Made by a program: the position numbers and the translations under genes. The notes under the pieces are model-generated. The model did not search any database, was not told the DNA's origin, and saw only the letters and a program-made list of their open reading frames with translations. DNA of 64,000 bases from Pseudaestuariivita rosea (GTDB lineage: Bacteria > Pseudomonadota > Alphaproteobacteria > Rhodobacterales > Rhodobacteraceae), in NCBI RefSeq assembly GCF_017592335.1, contig NZ_JACNMP010000005.1:108983-172982 (forward strand). Reading direction: 5' to 3'. Positions 26,885 to 35,949 of this stretch are shown piece after piece. The stretch's first letter is position 1, and each line of letters opens with the position of its first letter.

Positions 26885-28194
26885 TCCGCGCTATCTTCAC
26901 CGCCTGTGCTTTCGTCATCGCCACACTGCCCCTGCGCGCTGAAATTGATATACAAGAGGTCACATCGCCCGGCGGCATCACTGCCTGGCTGGTCGAAGAA
27001 AACTCAATTCCCTTCACCGCGCTGGAAATCCGCTTCAAAGGTGGCGCCAGTCTGGATGCCGAGGGCAAACGCGGCGCCATCAACCTGATGACCGCCCTGC
27101 TTGAAGAAGGCGCCGGCGATCTGGACGCCCGCCAATTCGCCGCCGCCCGCGATGCACTGGCGGCTGATTTCAGCTTTGATGTCTATGACGATGCCATGTC
27201 GATCTCGGCCCGGTTCCTGACCGAAAACCGCGATCAGGCGGTGGCCCTGTTGCGCTCGGCCCTGATCGAACCACGCTTTGACAACCCCGCCATCGACCGC
27301 GTCCGCGCCCAGGTGCTGTCGATCATCCAGTCCGATCAGAAGGACCCCGAAACCATCGTGGGCGACGCCTTTGCCGAACTGGCCTTTGGCGATCACCCCT
27401 ATGGCAGTTCGATCAACGGCACGCTGACCACGGTCGCGGCCCTGACCCGTGACGACATGATCGAGGCCAAAGATCGCGTCATGGCCAAAGACCGCATCTA
27501 TGTCGCGGCTGTCGGCGATATCTCGGCCGACGCCCTGGGCGCACTGCTGGATGATCTTCTGGGCGATCTGCCCGACACTGGCGCGCCCATGCCCACACGC
27601 GCCGACTATCTGCTGACCGGCGGCATTACCGTCGTGCCCTTCGACACGCCGCAATCCGTGGCCCGCTTCGGACATCAGGGCATGACCCGCGACGATCCCG
27701 ACTTCTTCGCCGCCTATGTCATGAACGTCATCCTGGGCGGTGGCGGGTTTGAGGCCCGCCTGATGAACGAGGTCCGCAAGGAACGTGGCCTGACCTATGG
27801 CGTCTATTCCTTCCTCGCCCCGCGCGACCACGCCGAACTGGTCCTGGGCCAGGTCGCCTCGGCCAACGACCGCATTGCCGAGGCGATCGAGGTCATCCGC
27901 GACGAATGGTCCAAAATGGCAACCGAAGGCGTGACCCAGGATGAACTCGACCGCGCCAAAACCTATCTGACCGGCGCCTATCCCCTGCGGTTCGACGGCA
28001 ACGGCCCGATTGCGAACATCATGGTGGGTATGCAGTTGCAGGGCCTGCCCATCGACTACATCGCCACCCGCAACGATCAGGTCGAGGCCGTGACCCTGGA
28101 AGACGTAAAACGCGTCGCCGCCGAACTGCTGCAACCCGAAAACCTGCACTTCGTCGTAGTCGGCCAGCCCGAGGGGTTAGAGACGACGAATTAG
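26881..28194 (+). CDS. M16 family protein lacking the zinc motif (partner subunit)
   Basis: A 437-residue exported protein (signal peptide FTACAFVIATLPLRA). It has the two-domain M16 fold, but the place of HxxEH reads INLMTALLEEG, with no zinc-binding His. Such non-catalytic subunits pair with an active partner, here the gene just upstream with a 4-base overlap. The C-terminal RKERGLTYGVYS stretch is the conserved M16 substrate-binding Arg/Tyr motif. Confidence 0.88.
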   Translation: MIRAIFTACAFVIATLPLRAEIDIQEVTSPGGITAWLVEENSIPFTALEIRFKGGASLDAEGKRGAINLMTALLEEGAGDLDARQFAAARDALAADFSFDVYDDAMSISARFLTENRDQAVALLRSALIEPRFDNPAIDRVRAQVLSIIQSDQKDPETIVGDAFAELAFGDHPYGSSINGTLTTVAALTRDDMIEAKDRVMAKDRIYVAAVGDISADALGALLDDLLGDLPDTGAPMPTRADYLLTGGITVVPFDTPQSVARFGHQGMTRDDPDFFAAYVMNVILGGGGFEARLMNEVRKERGLTYGVYSFLAPRDHAELVLGQVASANDRIAEAIEVIRDEWSKMATEGVTQDELDRAKTYLTGAYPLRFDGNGPIANIMVGMQLQGLPIDYIATRNDQVEAVTLEDVKRVAAELLQPENLHFVVVGQPEGLETTN

Positions 28195-28258
28195 GGCGCA
28201 CCCGCATTACCTGATTGTGTAACGACCAATCCGCAATCGATTTACCCTGATCTACGCA

Positions 28259-28279
28259 GTCCCGGACTTGATCCGGGAC
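28259..28279. repeat. REP-like extragenic palindrome
   Basis: GTCCCGGA and TCCGGGAC around CTTGA form a perfect 8-bp stem. This core is a frequent extragenic palindrome in alphaproteobacterial genomes. It lies 65 bases after the M16 gene and before the convergent signal-peptidase-like gene. It may also act as a transcript end. Confidence 0.6.
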
Positions 28280-28395
28280 CTCTTAATCTCTAGTGCTATC
28301 AAGTCATTTGCGATTATAGTTCCGGTCGATGTGGCCACAAATCTTTACAGAAGCGATCTGATCGCCAAACACGAACCTCGTATCCTTGTCGACTT

Positions 28396-29055
28396 CTACA
28401 AACCGTCGAAAATTCCACGAACCTGTTGCAATGCAATCATGCCGGGCCCGTTTACGGCGCGACCATGGCGACTATCCATAGTATTATCCCGATGATCGCC
28501 CATCACAAAAAAATATGAGTCTGGAACAGTGATCTCTGCCATAAAATCAGCCGGTGTGGGTCGTGTATCAAATATCTCATAGGATTTGCCAGTCAGCGCA
28601 GTCTCGCGATATTTCGGCCGGACACATACCTCGCCGGGTTCCACAATATCTTCGCACATTGGCGCCGGCGGATAATCGGGAAAAATGATTTCATCCCGTG
28701 CAACAAATACTTGTTGCAAAGGCTGTCCGTTCAGGATGACTTGTCCCTCATAAAGCGCAATGGTGTCGCCGCCCTTCGCAATGACCCTTGATATAAATAT
28801 CCCCTGTTTTGTGTCCTGCTCAAACCCGATGACATCACCATATGTGATTGGTTCTTCCTGTGGATCGATATGGCGCATTGTAGCGCAAAACCTGACGTCC
28901 AGCGTCGGCGCCATAGACTCGCCTACAGCATGAAAACTTTCCAGTTGGGGATCCCATATGCAGGTCCAACAAATGCAAGACGCCATGACAGGCGACCCCA
29001 TAAGAAATAGACCAAGGCTTGAAAGTGAATTGAATAGTATGGAGCGCGATAGCAT
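28396..29055 (-). CDS. Signal peptidase I-like S26 protein without the usual catalytic Lys
   Basis: A 219-residue membrane-anchored protein (helix near residues 8-28). S26 motifs are present: GESMAPTL with the nucleophile Ser, and GDHRDNTMDSRHG (box E). In box D, normally K-R-V-x-G-x-P-G-D with Lys as general base, the sequence is ISRVIAKGGD, so Ser replaces Lys. Either the enzyme is inactive, or another residue (for example the shifted Lys) serves. A TTG at 29121 would add 22 residues. An unusual Cys cluster (CICWTC) follows the anchor. It lies alone between intergenic regions. Confidence 0.75.
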   Translation of the reverse strand: MLSRSILFNSLSSLGLFLMGSPVMASCICWTCIWDPQLESFHAVGESMAPTLDVRFCATMRHIDPQEEPITYGDVIGFEQDTKQGIFISRVIAKGGDTIALYEGQVILNGQPLQQVFVARDEIIFPDYPPAPMCEDIVEPGEVCVRPKYRETALTGKSYEIFDTRPTPADFMAEITVPDSYFFVMGDHRDNTMDSRHGRAVNGPGMIALQQVRGIFDGL

Positions 29056-29198
29056 TTGTTGTCTTATCTCAAATAAGCCTATATTTCGCGTTTTGGTATT
29101 GTGGGACGGCTTCGATGACAAGGGCTGACGGCTATTCCGGTGCTATGTAAGTACACTAACATTGCAATGAATAATGCTTGAACTTAACCTGATCTTAG

Positions 29199-29230
29199 GT
29201 TGTACAAAAATCGAAGCGACAGACTGCAGA
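29199..29230. repeat. Second copy of a GTTGTACAAAAAT...ACTGCAGA motif
   Basis: This stretch resembles the reverse complement of 600-632: both have GTTGTACAAAAAT followed after 11-12 bases by ACTGCAGA. It lies in the 542-base gap 29056-29597, which holds no gene but also contains ACAAAAC/GTTTTGT (29388-29418) as an inverted repeat and the 80-bp element below. Confidence 0.35.
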
Positions 29231-29450
29231 TATATCCGAACATTTTGCTAGCGCTGCCATGCCTCATAGTGGTTGCTTGGTTAACAAGTCTATAACATCC
29301 CCCAAAATAGTTAACCCTGCCAGAGTGTTACTCAGGTCAATCTAAACCGGGCGTATTGACGGGGTGTCACGCAACGCCAAGAATCGTACAAAACCTGTGT
29401 ACGAAACGTACGTTTTGTCACAAACCCCGCACCGCGATCGGACGAAACGC

Positions 29451-29530
29451 CCGAAAATGTGCAATTTGCACACGTGATTTCGGCTCAAAATGCACCTGTG
29501 CGATGCGTTAACTTTCGTGACGCTGCGTTA
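29451..29530. repeat. Dispersed 80-bp intergenic element, copy B
   Basis: Ungapped relative of 2533-2612. It includes the palindrome TGTGCAATTTGCACA (29458-29472) and the block TTAACTTT-GTGACGCTGCGTT (29508-29529). In this copy the right side is the 3' end of the NDUFA9-like gene and the left side faces the upstream region of the S26 gene. Confidence 0.5.
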
Positions 29531-29597
29531 TGCGCCCAGGCGCAGAACGCGGCGTTGGCTGTGTTGTAAAGCATTGAAATAAAGCGATATTACTTAC

Positions 29598-30581
29598 TCA
29601 GACCTTCAGGTTTTTCGCTGAATCCTTGATATCGCTATACTGCCCCGATGGCCGGAAACGCCACAAATAATCCGGCAAAACGGCCTCTAACGCCGTCGGC
29701 ACAATCCCCAGATCGGCAAAGGTCATAGCCCCTTCAGACACCACATTATCCTTGCGCAAATTCTTCACCTGATCGCGTGTGATCATCCCGTTGGTGAATA
29801 GCCCGAACGAAATTTTCTGAAGCATATCAAAGCCAAAGGCCATAATCCGCGCTGCCCAGAACGGTACATTCACGATCAAACGCCGCCGCCGGATCACGCC
29901 CAGCATTTCCTGCATCAACTCGCGAAACGTCAGAATTTCCGGTCCGCCCAGCTCATAAATCCCGCTTTTGACCTGCCCTGTCAGTCCAATCACACCGGCC
30001 TTCGCCACATCATCCACATAAACCGGCTGAAATCGCGTCGCCGCCCCCACCACCGGCAGCACTGGCCCCATCATCGCCATGCTGGCAAACCTGTTGAAAA
30101 AGCCGTCTTCCGGCCCGAAAACAATCGACGGGCGCAGAATGACGGCATTTGGCATATGACGCAAAATCGCCTCCTCGCCCAGGGCTTTGGTGCGGGCGTA
30201 ATCGCTTTTACTGTCGCGATCGGCGCCTATGGCCGAGACATGGAGCATCTTTTCAACGCCTAACTCATTGGCAATCCTGGCAATTCTTTCGGCGCCTTCA
30301 TTCTGCAGAGCGTCAAATGTATTCTTGCCGGTTTCATTCAGAATACCCACACAGTTCACAACGGCATCGGCACCCTGCATGACCTCACGCACGGATGCGT
30401 CATCGCGGATGTTGCAGAAAATCGGCTCGACCTGGCCGACAACGCCATAGGGTTTGACGAAGATGGCCTCATTCGGTTTGCGCACCGCGACCCTGACACG
30501 CCACCCTTCCTTGGCCATCCGACGCGCGATATATCGCCCGACAAAGCCCGAGCCACCATAGATCGTTACAAGTTTCGACAT
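29598..30581 (-). CDS. NAD(P)-binding complex I NDUFA9-subunit-like protein
   Basis: A 327-residue extended-SDR-like protein. The N-terminal motif is VTIYGGSGFVGRYIARRMA (NAD(P)-binding Rossmann fold); NCVGIL, HVSAIGAD and SDYARTKALGEEAI (Tyr-x3-Lys) follow. This matches the atypical SDR group that includes the NDUFA9 accessory subunit of respiratory complex I. Its role in bacteria may be in complex I stability or quinone metabolism. It is the last core gene before the tRNA-Leu site and stands alone. Confidence 0.85.
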   Translation of the reverse strand: MSKLVTIYGGSGFVGRYIARRMAKEGWRVRVAVRKPNEAIFVKPYGVVGQVEPIFCNIRDDASVREVMQGADAVVNCVGILNETGKNTFDALQNEGAERIARIANELGVEKMLHVSAIGADRDSKSDYARTKALGEEAILRHMPNAVILRPSIVFGPEDGFFNRFASMAMMGPVLPVVGAATRFQPVYVDDVAKAGVIGLTGQVKSGIYELGGPEILTFRELMQEMLGVIRRRRLIVNVPFWAARIMAFGFDMLQKISFGLFTNGMITRDQVKNLRKDNVVSEGAMTFADLGIVPTALEAVLPDYLWRFRPSGQYSDIKDSAKNLKV

Positions 30582-30712
30582 TGGCCAAACCCCATCAAGA
30601 TATCTGCGCTTACATAGCGCCGTCGGTCAAAAGGAACAAGTCACCATGCCGTCGCAGATATTGCCATTGACAGTCGCCGGAACGAAAGTTAAATGCCGCT
30701 TTTACGACACCG

Positions 30713-30799
30713 GCCCAGGTGGCGGAATTGGTAGACGCGCTAGCTTCAGGTGCTAGTGTCCGTATGGACGTGGAGGTTCGAGTCCTCTCCTGGGCACCA
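30713..30799 (+). tRNA. tRNA-Leu (anticodon CAG), island attachment site
   Basis: An 87-base class II tRNA. GCCCAGG at the 5' end pairs with CCTGGGC before ACCA. The anticodon arm has stem CTAGC/GCTAG and loop TTCAGGT, giving CAG. A variable arm follows and the T arm is GGTTCGAGTCC. CCA is encoded. The 3' 47 bases (30753-30799) are at the same time, antisense, the last codons of the recombinase gene, so this is the probable left attachment site of the island to the right. Confidence 0.95.
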
Positions 30800-32330
30800 T
30801 TTCACATTTTTCTTTGATGGTGTCTAAAAACCGAAAGATTACAGAGGGTTGCGGAGTTCGAAACCCTTGTTTGCGGTCGTAGGCCAAAGGGGCTGCGAAA
30901 GCCGTCTTTAGGATGGTTTTCTTCATCAACAGGCCGCCTTTTTCATAGATATTCCAAGGGCTTGAAAGATAGCTCATCAAAAGTTCGAAAATTTCATCCA
31001 TGGTATGCCTGGGCTGCGCATTCTGGGTCAGTTGATCGTTCAAGCGCAACTTATTTTCTTCCAGTTTTGTGATTTTGGATTCAAGGGCACTAATCACTTT
31101 CGAATTTGAGGTTTCCACAATTCGGTCCAGTAATGCATCCTGCTGTTTTTCCAGGTCGCTGATTTGACGCCTCAGAACAGTTTTGGTCTGCATCGCTTGT
31201 TCTCTGCGTTGTCCCCACGCGGTTTTGAGCATCGAACCTGCCATTGTGAGCAGGCGCTTGCTGGGTGTCATCGCGCGCAGGATAGCTTCAAAGCCCGTAT
31301 CGATTTTCTCCGCCCGGATGCTCTTGCGATATTCTGAACAATCCCGCGTTTGGCACCAGTAGTATGGGTAACGTTTTCCAGTGGCACTCTTGGACCAACA
31401 GGAGGTCATGGGCTGATCACAGCAGGCGCAGGTGACGGCCCCGCGTAGCGGAAAGTCTTCATGAATGTCTTTGCGCTTGGGTGCGATGGTTTTTTCTGCC
31501 TTACGGGCTTGGACCTTTTCATAAGTCTTCAATGAGATGATGGGTTCGTGATGTCCTTTGCGGCGAGGGATGCCCCATGGTTCATGCTCGATATAGCCTG
31601 CGTAGATCACACGGTTGAGAAGATCACTGATCCTTTGCTGGCGGATTTCCCCATGTGGCAGGTCTTTGGGAAAGTCTGGCTGGGCTTCAAAGAACCGTTT
31701 CAGCTCGGCCTGGGTTGCAAAGCGGCCTGAGGCATAGCCTTCCAGTCCTTCCTGAATGATCGAAGCCAAGGGTTCATCGCGGGTGAGCAGTTTGCCGTGG
31801 GCGCCGGTCTTTTTGTACTTGTAGCCCATGGGGGCTGCGAAGACGGCATAGCCGTTCATCATGCGCCCCTTCATGCGGTTGGACGTTTGTTCGGCATTCT
31901 TCTCCCGCTGGTGTTGAGCGACCGAGGCCAGCATATGTTCCACCAACCGTGAGTCACTGTCTTCTCCAAACTCGATCGAGGGACTTTCTAGAATACCGCC
32001 TGCGTCAGCTAAGGTTTCCCGCAGTTTGATATGGGCCTGCACATTGCGGGCAAAACGGCTAATATCATCGATGATGACCACGACACTGCCCTTGGGATGC
32101 AAACGCAGGAAGGCCAGCATGCGATCCATCGCGGGGCGGCGCTCGAACTTGCCCGACATATCATCGGCAAAGACTTCCACCACATCATAATCTTTGTAAG
32201 TGGCATATTCTCGGCAGCGGTTTTCTTGGGAGGCCAGACCATCGCCTTCGCGCACCTGTTTTGCCCCGGACACACGGGCATAAATCACCGCCTTGGTCGG
32301 CTTACCATTTTGTTGTTTTACTGCTCGCAT
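30753..32330 (-). CDS. Large serine recombinase (island integrase)
   Basis: A 525-residue recombinase. The N-terminal resolvase domain (residues 13-165) has AVIYARVSGAKQ with the nucleophile Ser, IIDDISRFARN and the Arg-rich helix. Next come a recombinase domain and a zinc ribbon (CACCDQPMTSCW ... YYWCQTRDC). A coiled coil lies at about residues 375-430 (LRRQISDLEKQQDALLDRIV). AGGAGG precedes the ATG. The C-terminal tail PRRGLEPPRPYGH is encoded by the antisense strand of tRNA-Leu. Enzymes of this class integrate and excise mobile elements; the placement says it acts at this tRNA. It overlaps the upstream 102-residue gene by 13 bases. Confidence 0.92.
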   Translation of the reverse strand: MRAVKQQNGKPTKAVIYARVSGAKQVREGDGLASQENRCREYATYKDYDVVEVFADDMSGKFERRPAMDRMLAFLRLHPKGSVVVIIDDISRFARNVQAHIKLRETLADAGGILESPSIEFGEDSDSRLVEHMLASVAQHQREKNAEQTSNRMKGRMMNGYAVFAAPMGYKYKKTGAHGKLLTRDEPLASIIQEGLEGYASGRFATQAELKRFFEAQPDFPKDLPHGEIRQQRISDLLNRVIYAGYIEHEPWGIPRRKGHHEPIISLKTYEKVQARKAEKTIAPKRKDIHEDFPLRGAVTCACCDQPMTSCWSKSATGKRYPYYWCQTRDCSEYRKSIRAEKIDTGFEAILRAMTPSKRLLTMAGSMLKTAWGQRREQAMQTKTVLRRQISDLEKQQDALLDRIVETSNSKVISALESKITKLEENKLRLNDQLTQNAQPRHTMDEIFELLMSYLSSPWNIYEKGGLLMKKTILKTAFAAPLAYDRKQGFRTPQPSVIFRFLDTIKEKCEMVPRRGLEPPRPYGH

Positions 32331-32626
32331 GTGGCCTCCTTTCGGAAGTGAGTTTTCAATCCATCGGTCTTGGTCCAGGATACCAGATCCGGCGCCTCAT
32401 TCGCCAATAGGTCTTCCAGTTCTCCACAGCTTTGTTGCACCGGGTGAATGCCGAAGCCCAGATCAACGAAGGCTACGACAATAGACCAGAGGGTTTCGAT
32501 CAATTCGCGTTTCTGGTCATCTGGTATGTCTTCATCTTCCAGCAAGGGCAGATAGGCCTCCCAGTCGAGAGTCAGCTTTGGCAGCTGTTTCGGTCTTTGT
32601 TCGTCATCGTCATTCGCATCCATCAT
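32318..32626 (-). CDS. Small acidic protein co-encoded with the recombinase
   Basis: A 102-residue acidic protein of unknown family starting at ATG 32626 (AAAGGA upstream; a second ATG follows directly). It contains KLTLDWEAYLPLLEDEDIPD and ends CEQ inside the recombinase start region, overlapping by 13 bases, so the two are co-translated. It might be a directionality or helper factor for the recombinase by position; that is inference only. Confidence 0.65.
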   Translation of the reverse strand: MMDANDDDEQRPKQLPKLTLDWEAYLPLLEDEDIPDDQKRELIETLWSIVVAFVDLGFGIHPVQQSCGELEDLLANEAPDLVSWTKTDGLKTHFRKEATCEQ

Positions 32627-32771
32627 GTCCGTCCTTTCTCGGTCCCCACTGGACCGGGCCTGCGATACACATTTCCCATGCACCCAAAGGTGGTGAGTGG
32701 GATCAGGTTGAAGGGTCAGGTGACCGGGTGAGGCCGATGGCATCGATCGTCTGCGCCATGTTGCGGCCTCA

Positions 32772-32790
32772 TGAATGCTTTTAGCATTCA
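32772..32790. promoter_or_regulatory. Palindrome in the divergent promoter region
   Basis: TGAATGC-TTTTA-GCATTCA is a perfect 19-base palindrome with 7-base arms, 25 bases upstream of the 272-residue gene and 146 bases upstream of the recombinase operon. It is a good candidate operator controlling excision genes. Confidence 0.5.
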
Positions 32791-32814
32791 ACCTCAGGTC
32801 GTTCCGATGGTAAT

Positions 32815-33633
32815 ATGCCGGTAAAATCTGGTAATTTCGGGGCAGTGTTTGAAGCAATGGAATTTGACTGGTCAGGGGCACGTGAAGAAGATCGCAAACG
32901 GCTCTATCGCTGCTGCAAGGTAATTGTGGATCTGAAGCATGTCACCTGGGACGCTCTCTACGCCCAGAGCTTCGGCACACCCTTTGCCCGCAGCACAGAT
33001 TTCGACAGCAACTTTAGCCGTGGCAAGATTGCGCGGTCGAAGGCGGCCCTAATCCATCACTGGATCACAGAGACCTATCCTGAGATTGGCAAAGCGATTG
33101 CGCCGAGCCTTTTCACCACAAACAGTGACACAGGCTGGGAACAGCTGATCGACAATGAAAGCACCTACGGCCACCTCCACATCCGCCCGTTCAGCGCGCG
33201 CAAAGGCATCGTCCAATCCGCCCTCAAACACCCGGTCTCAGACACAGTGCTCAAACTGGGCCAGCCCTTTTGCTTTGATCTGACCACACAGAGCGCAGGT
33301 CATATTCTGGCGTTTCAATCCATCAAGGACGACTGGTATTCAATGCCGCTCGATATGCAGACGGGACAATTGTCCGTTCATCGACCTATAGGACAGCATC
33401 TTTTGCCGTGGGACGACACAGAAAACGCACCACATCCTATCGCAGAATACAGCCACGCCGGACTGCACAGGTTTGTCTTTGTTCTGGGAGCAGAAGATGT
33501 GATCCAGAAGCTGGAAATTGATCTATACTCTGGCATTGCAATCCGACCGAACAAATTGCAGAGCATTGCAAAGATGCTGAGATCGCAAAATGAGGGGCGC
33601 GTCTTTCACAGGCTGAATGTCGTGTTTGGGTGA
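32815..33633 (+). CDS. Hypothetical protein (272 residues) upstream of the Gabija-like pair
   Basis: A soluble protein of unknown family starting at ATG 32815. The N-terminal ~100 residues are helical and charged (REEDRKRLYRCCKVIVDLK, FSRGKIARSKAALIHHWITE), possibly a DNA-binding or helical bundle region. The C-terminal part looks beta-rich (HLHIRPFSARKG, GHILAFQSIKDDWYSMPL). No catalytic motif is evident. It is divergent from the recombinase operon and 108 bases before the OLD-family gene, so it may be a regulator or an accessory defence component. Confidence 0.6.
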   Translation: MPVKSGNFGAVFEAMEFDWSGAREEDRKRLYRCCKVIVDLKHVTWDALYAQSFGTPFARSTDFDSNFSRGKIARSKAALIHHWITETYPEIGKAIAPSLFTTNSDTGWEQLIDNESTYGHLHIRPFSARKGIVQSALKHPVSDTVLKLGQPFCFDLTTQSAGHILAFQSIKDDWYSMPLDMQTGQLSVHRPIGQHLLPWDDTENAPHPIAEYSHAGLHRFVFVLGAEDVIQKLEIDLYSGIAIRPNKLQSIAKMLRSQNEGRVFHRLNVVFG

Positions 33634-33741
33634 CAGGTGGCATTTGCAAGATAGGCTGAGCATACACATTTAGTTTCATCTACCCACACTTCTCAACCTG
33701 GGGTATTGTATATGGATCGAGTTATTTGAGATTAATACGCA

Positions 33742-35949
33742 ATGCATTTGAACAAGATAAGACTTAAGAACTACCGTCGCCTCGCAGACGTCAAGATTGA
33801 TCTAGATCGCGAAATATCGATTTTCGTCGGTGCGAATAACAGCGGCAAGACTTCTGTTGCCCATGCAATGCATTTCTTCATAAGCGGTGCTCGTGACCGT
33901 TTCAGCTTTCATGACATAAGCGCGTGTCGATGGAGCGACATCAATGCGTTTGAAGCCGGTCAAGCAGATGCTGCACTTCCAGTCTTGTCGCTTGATCTAT
34001 GGTTCGGGGTCGAGCAAGCTGATTTGCATCGTGTTATCGACCTCCTTCCCAACCTTGAATGGCAGGGAGTGATGGTTGGCGTTCGCATCACCTTCGCGCC
34101 GCGTAACGAAGATGAGACTTTGGCTCGTTTCCAGGACCGACATGCTCAGGCACAAAAAGCGGTCGCCGACTTGGAGACGCCGGAAGGTGAAGAACCATAT
34201 GTTGCCCCGCCGCGTACGCTGCGCGAGTACCTCGAACACGAGCTCCAGCGCGAGTATGAGTTCAACTATTTCGTCCTCGATGAAGCTCAGTTCAACGATG
34301 AGCTGGAGCCAAACGAAGGTTACGAACCGCAAGAGCTGCTACGGGAACAGGGTCGTACGGGAAAGGACATCGTCAACTCACTGATCAAAGTCGATTTCCT
34401 GCACGCACAACGCCATCTTTCAGACAATGAGGGAGGCAGCCGCGCAGAAGAACTATCCCGGCACCTTAGCCGCTATTACCAAAGGAACCTTCAGCGCCAC
34501 GCAGACGATTACAATGCGATCAGGGCGCTAGCGGATTCGGAGATACTGCTGAACCAGCATCTCGAACAAGTCTTCGCGGACACCCTCCAGCGGTTAGCCC
34601 AGTTGGGATATCCGGGGCTGACTAATCCGCGCCTCATGATCAAATCCGCGCTTAATCCTGCGACAGTAATGAACAGCCAAGACGGTGCCCATGTTCACTA
34701 CGCCCTAAACGATGAAGGTCTGACTCTTCCTGACAAATATAACGGGCTTGGTTTCAAAAACCTGATCTATATGGTGGTCGAACTTCTTGATCTTCACGCA
34801 CAGTGGCTGGCAACGGAAGAGAAACGCCCGCCTTTGCATCTGGTTTTTGTCGAAGAGCCGGAAGCGCATTTGCATGCCCAGTTGCAGCAAGTCTTCGTCA
34901 AAAAGGTTTTGGAAATTCTGGCGGCGGAGGATGACGCGCCAGACGGTTTCCACACGCAACTCGCGCTGACAACGCATTCTCCGCACATCCTATACGAGCG
35001 CGGTTTCCAGCCCGTTCGCTATTTCAGGCGTGAAGGTACAGGCATTGCACAAGCGTCCAAGGTCCTTAACCTGTCGGAGTTCTACCGTACTACAGCAAAT
35101 CCGAGCCGTGATTTTCTGGAACGCTATTTGAAGCTAACACACTGTGACCTTTTCTTTGCCGACGCGGCTGTGCTCGTTGAGGGCAATGTCGAACGGCTGG
35201 TGATGCCGCAGATGATCGCTAAAGCAGCGCCCGGTTTGCGTTCCTGCTACCTTAGCGTTCTCGAAATCGGGGGAGCCTACGCTCACCTGTTCCGGACACT
35301 TATAGAGTTCATCGGAATAACGACTCTCGTCGTCACCGATCTGGACAGCGTAAACGGACCAGCCAACGACGAAGACGAGAATGATGCCGAACCGATGGAA
35401 GACGACGAGGACCAGGATGAGGATGAAGTTGCGGCAGGCAGCACATGCACGCCAGAAACACCGGATGCAGTGACGTCGAACCAGATGCTTGCCCAATGGT
35501 TGCCCGGCAGGCAAAGCATCGATGAGCTACTTTCTATTGAAGGCTGCTGTAAGGAGCTCCCCGCTGATCTGTCGAGAAATGGAGCTATTCGCGTCTGTTA
35601 CCCGGGCACTGTTACTCTCGAGCGCAATGGCGAACAGATAGAGCGCGCCGGTCGCACGCTCGAAGTCGCCTTCGCATTCGATAACCTGGAGTGGACACAG
35701 GAATTCGCCAATCGGAAGTTGAAACTACGGGTGCGCACTCCCCAAAATCTGGCAGACCTCGCGGAGAAGTTGCACAAAAAGGTGCACAGCTCAAACTACA
35801 AGAAAACGGATTTCGCGCTCGCATTGCTCGCCAAAGACCCTGACGCCTGGAACGTCCCTCACTACATTGCCGAAGGCTTGGAGTGGCTCGAAGCCACTTT
35901 GGGCGTCGCAGTGGAAGTGGAAGAAAAGGAAGAAGGTGACGCCGCATGA
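33742..35949 (+). CDS. gajA: GajA-like OLD-family ATPase/TOPRIM endonuclease
   Basis: A 735-residue class 2 OLD nuclease. The N-terminal ATPase has Walker A GANNSGKTS, the coiled middle, then LVFVEEPEAHLHAQ (Walker B) and TTHSPHILYE (switch His). The C-terminal TOPRIM domain has VLVEGNVERLVMP with the catalytic Glu and VVTDLDSVN with the Asp-x-Asp motif. In Gabija such proteins cut DNA when nucleotide levels fall during phage infection. It is longer than the usual ~580 residues and carries a very acidic insertion just after DLDS (about residues 545-570, mostly Asp/Glu). It overlaps the helicase gene by 4 bases (ATGA). Confidence 0.85.
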   Translation: MHLNKIRLKNYRRLADVKIDLDREISIFVGANNSGKTSVAHAMHFFISGARDRFSFHDISACRWSDINAFEAGQADAALPVLSLDLWFGVEQADLHRVIDLLPNLEWQGVMVGVRITFAPRNEDETLARFQDRHAQAQKAVADLETPEGEEPYVAPPRTLREYLEHELQREYEFNYFVLDEAQFNDELEPNEGYEPQELLREQGRTGKDIVNSLIKVDFLHAQRHLSDNEGGSRAEELSRHLSRYYQRNLQRHADDYNAIRALADSEILLNQHLEQVFADTLQRLAQLGYPGLTNPRLMIKSALNPATVMNSQDGAHVHYALNDEGLTLPDKYNGLGFKNLIYMVVELLDLHAQWLATEEKRPPLHLVFVEEPEAHLHAQLQQVFVKKVLEILAAEDDAPDGFHTQLALTTHSPHILYERGFQPVRYFRREGTGIAQASKVLNLSEFYRTTANPSRDFLERYLKLTHCDLFFADAAVLVEGNVERLVMPQMIAKAAPGLRSCYLSVLEIGGAYAHLFRTLIEFIGITTLVVTDLDSVNGPANDEDENDAEPMEDDEDQDEDEVAAGSTCTPETPDAVTSNQMLAQWLPGRQSIDELLSIEGCCKELPADLSRNGAIRVCYPGTVTLERNGEQIERAGRTLEVAFAFDNLEWTQEFANRKLKLRVRTPQNLADLAEKLHKKVHSSNYKKTDFALALLAKDPDAWNVPHYIAEGLEWLEATLGVAVEVEEKEEGDAA

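Noticed and set aside
27004..28149. 381-codon minus-strand frame opposite the second M16 gene
   Set aside because: Codon-bias shadow; the plus-strand gene is unambiguous.
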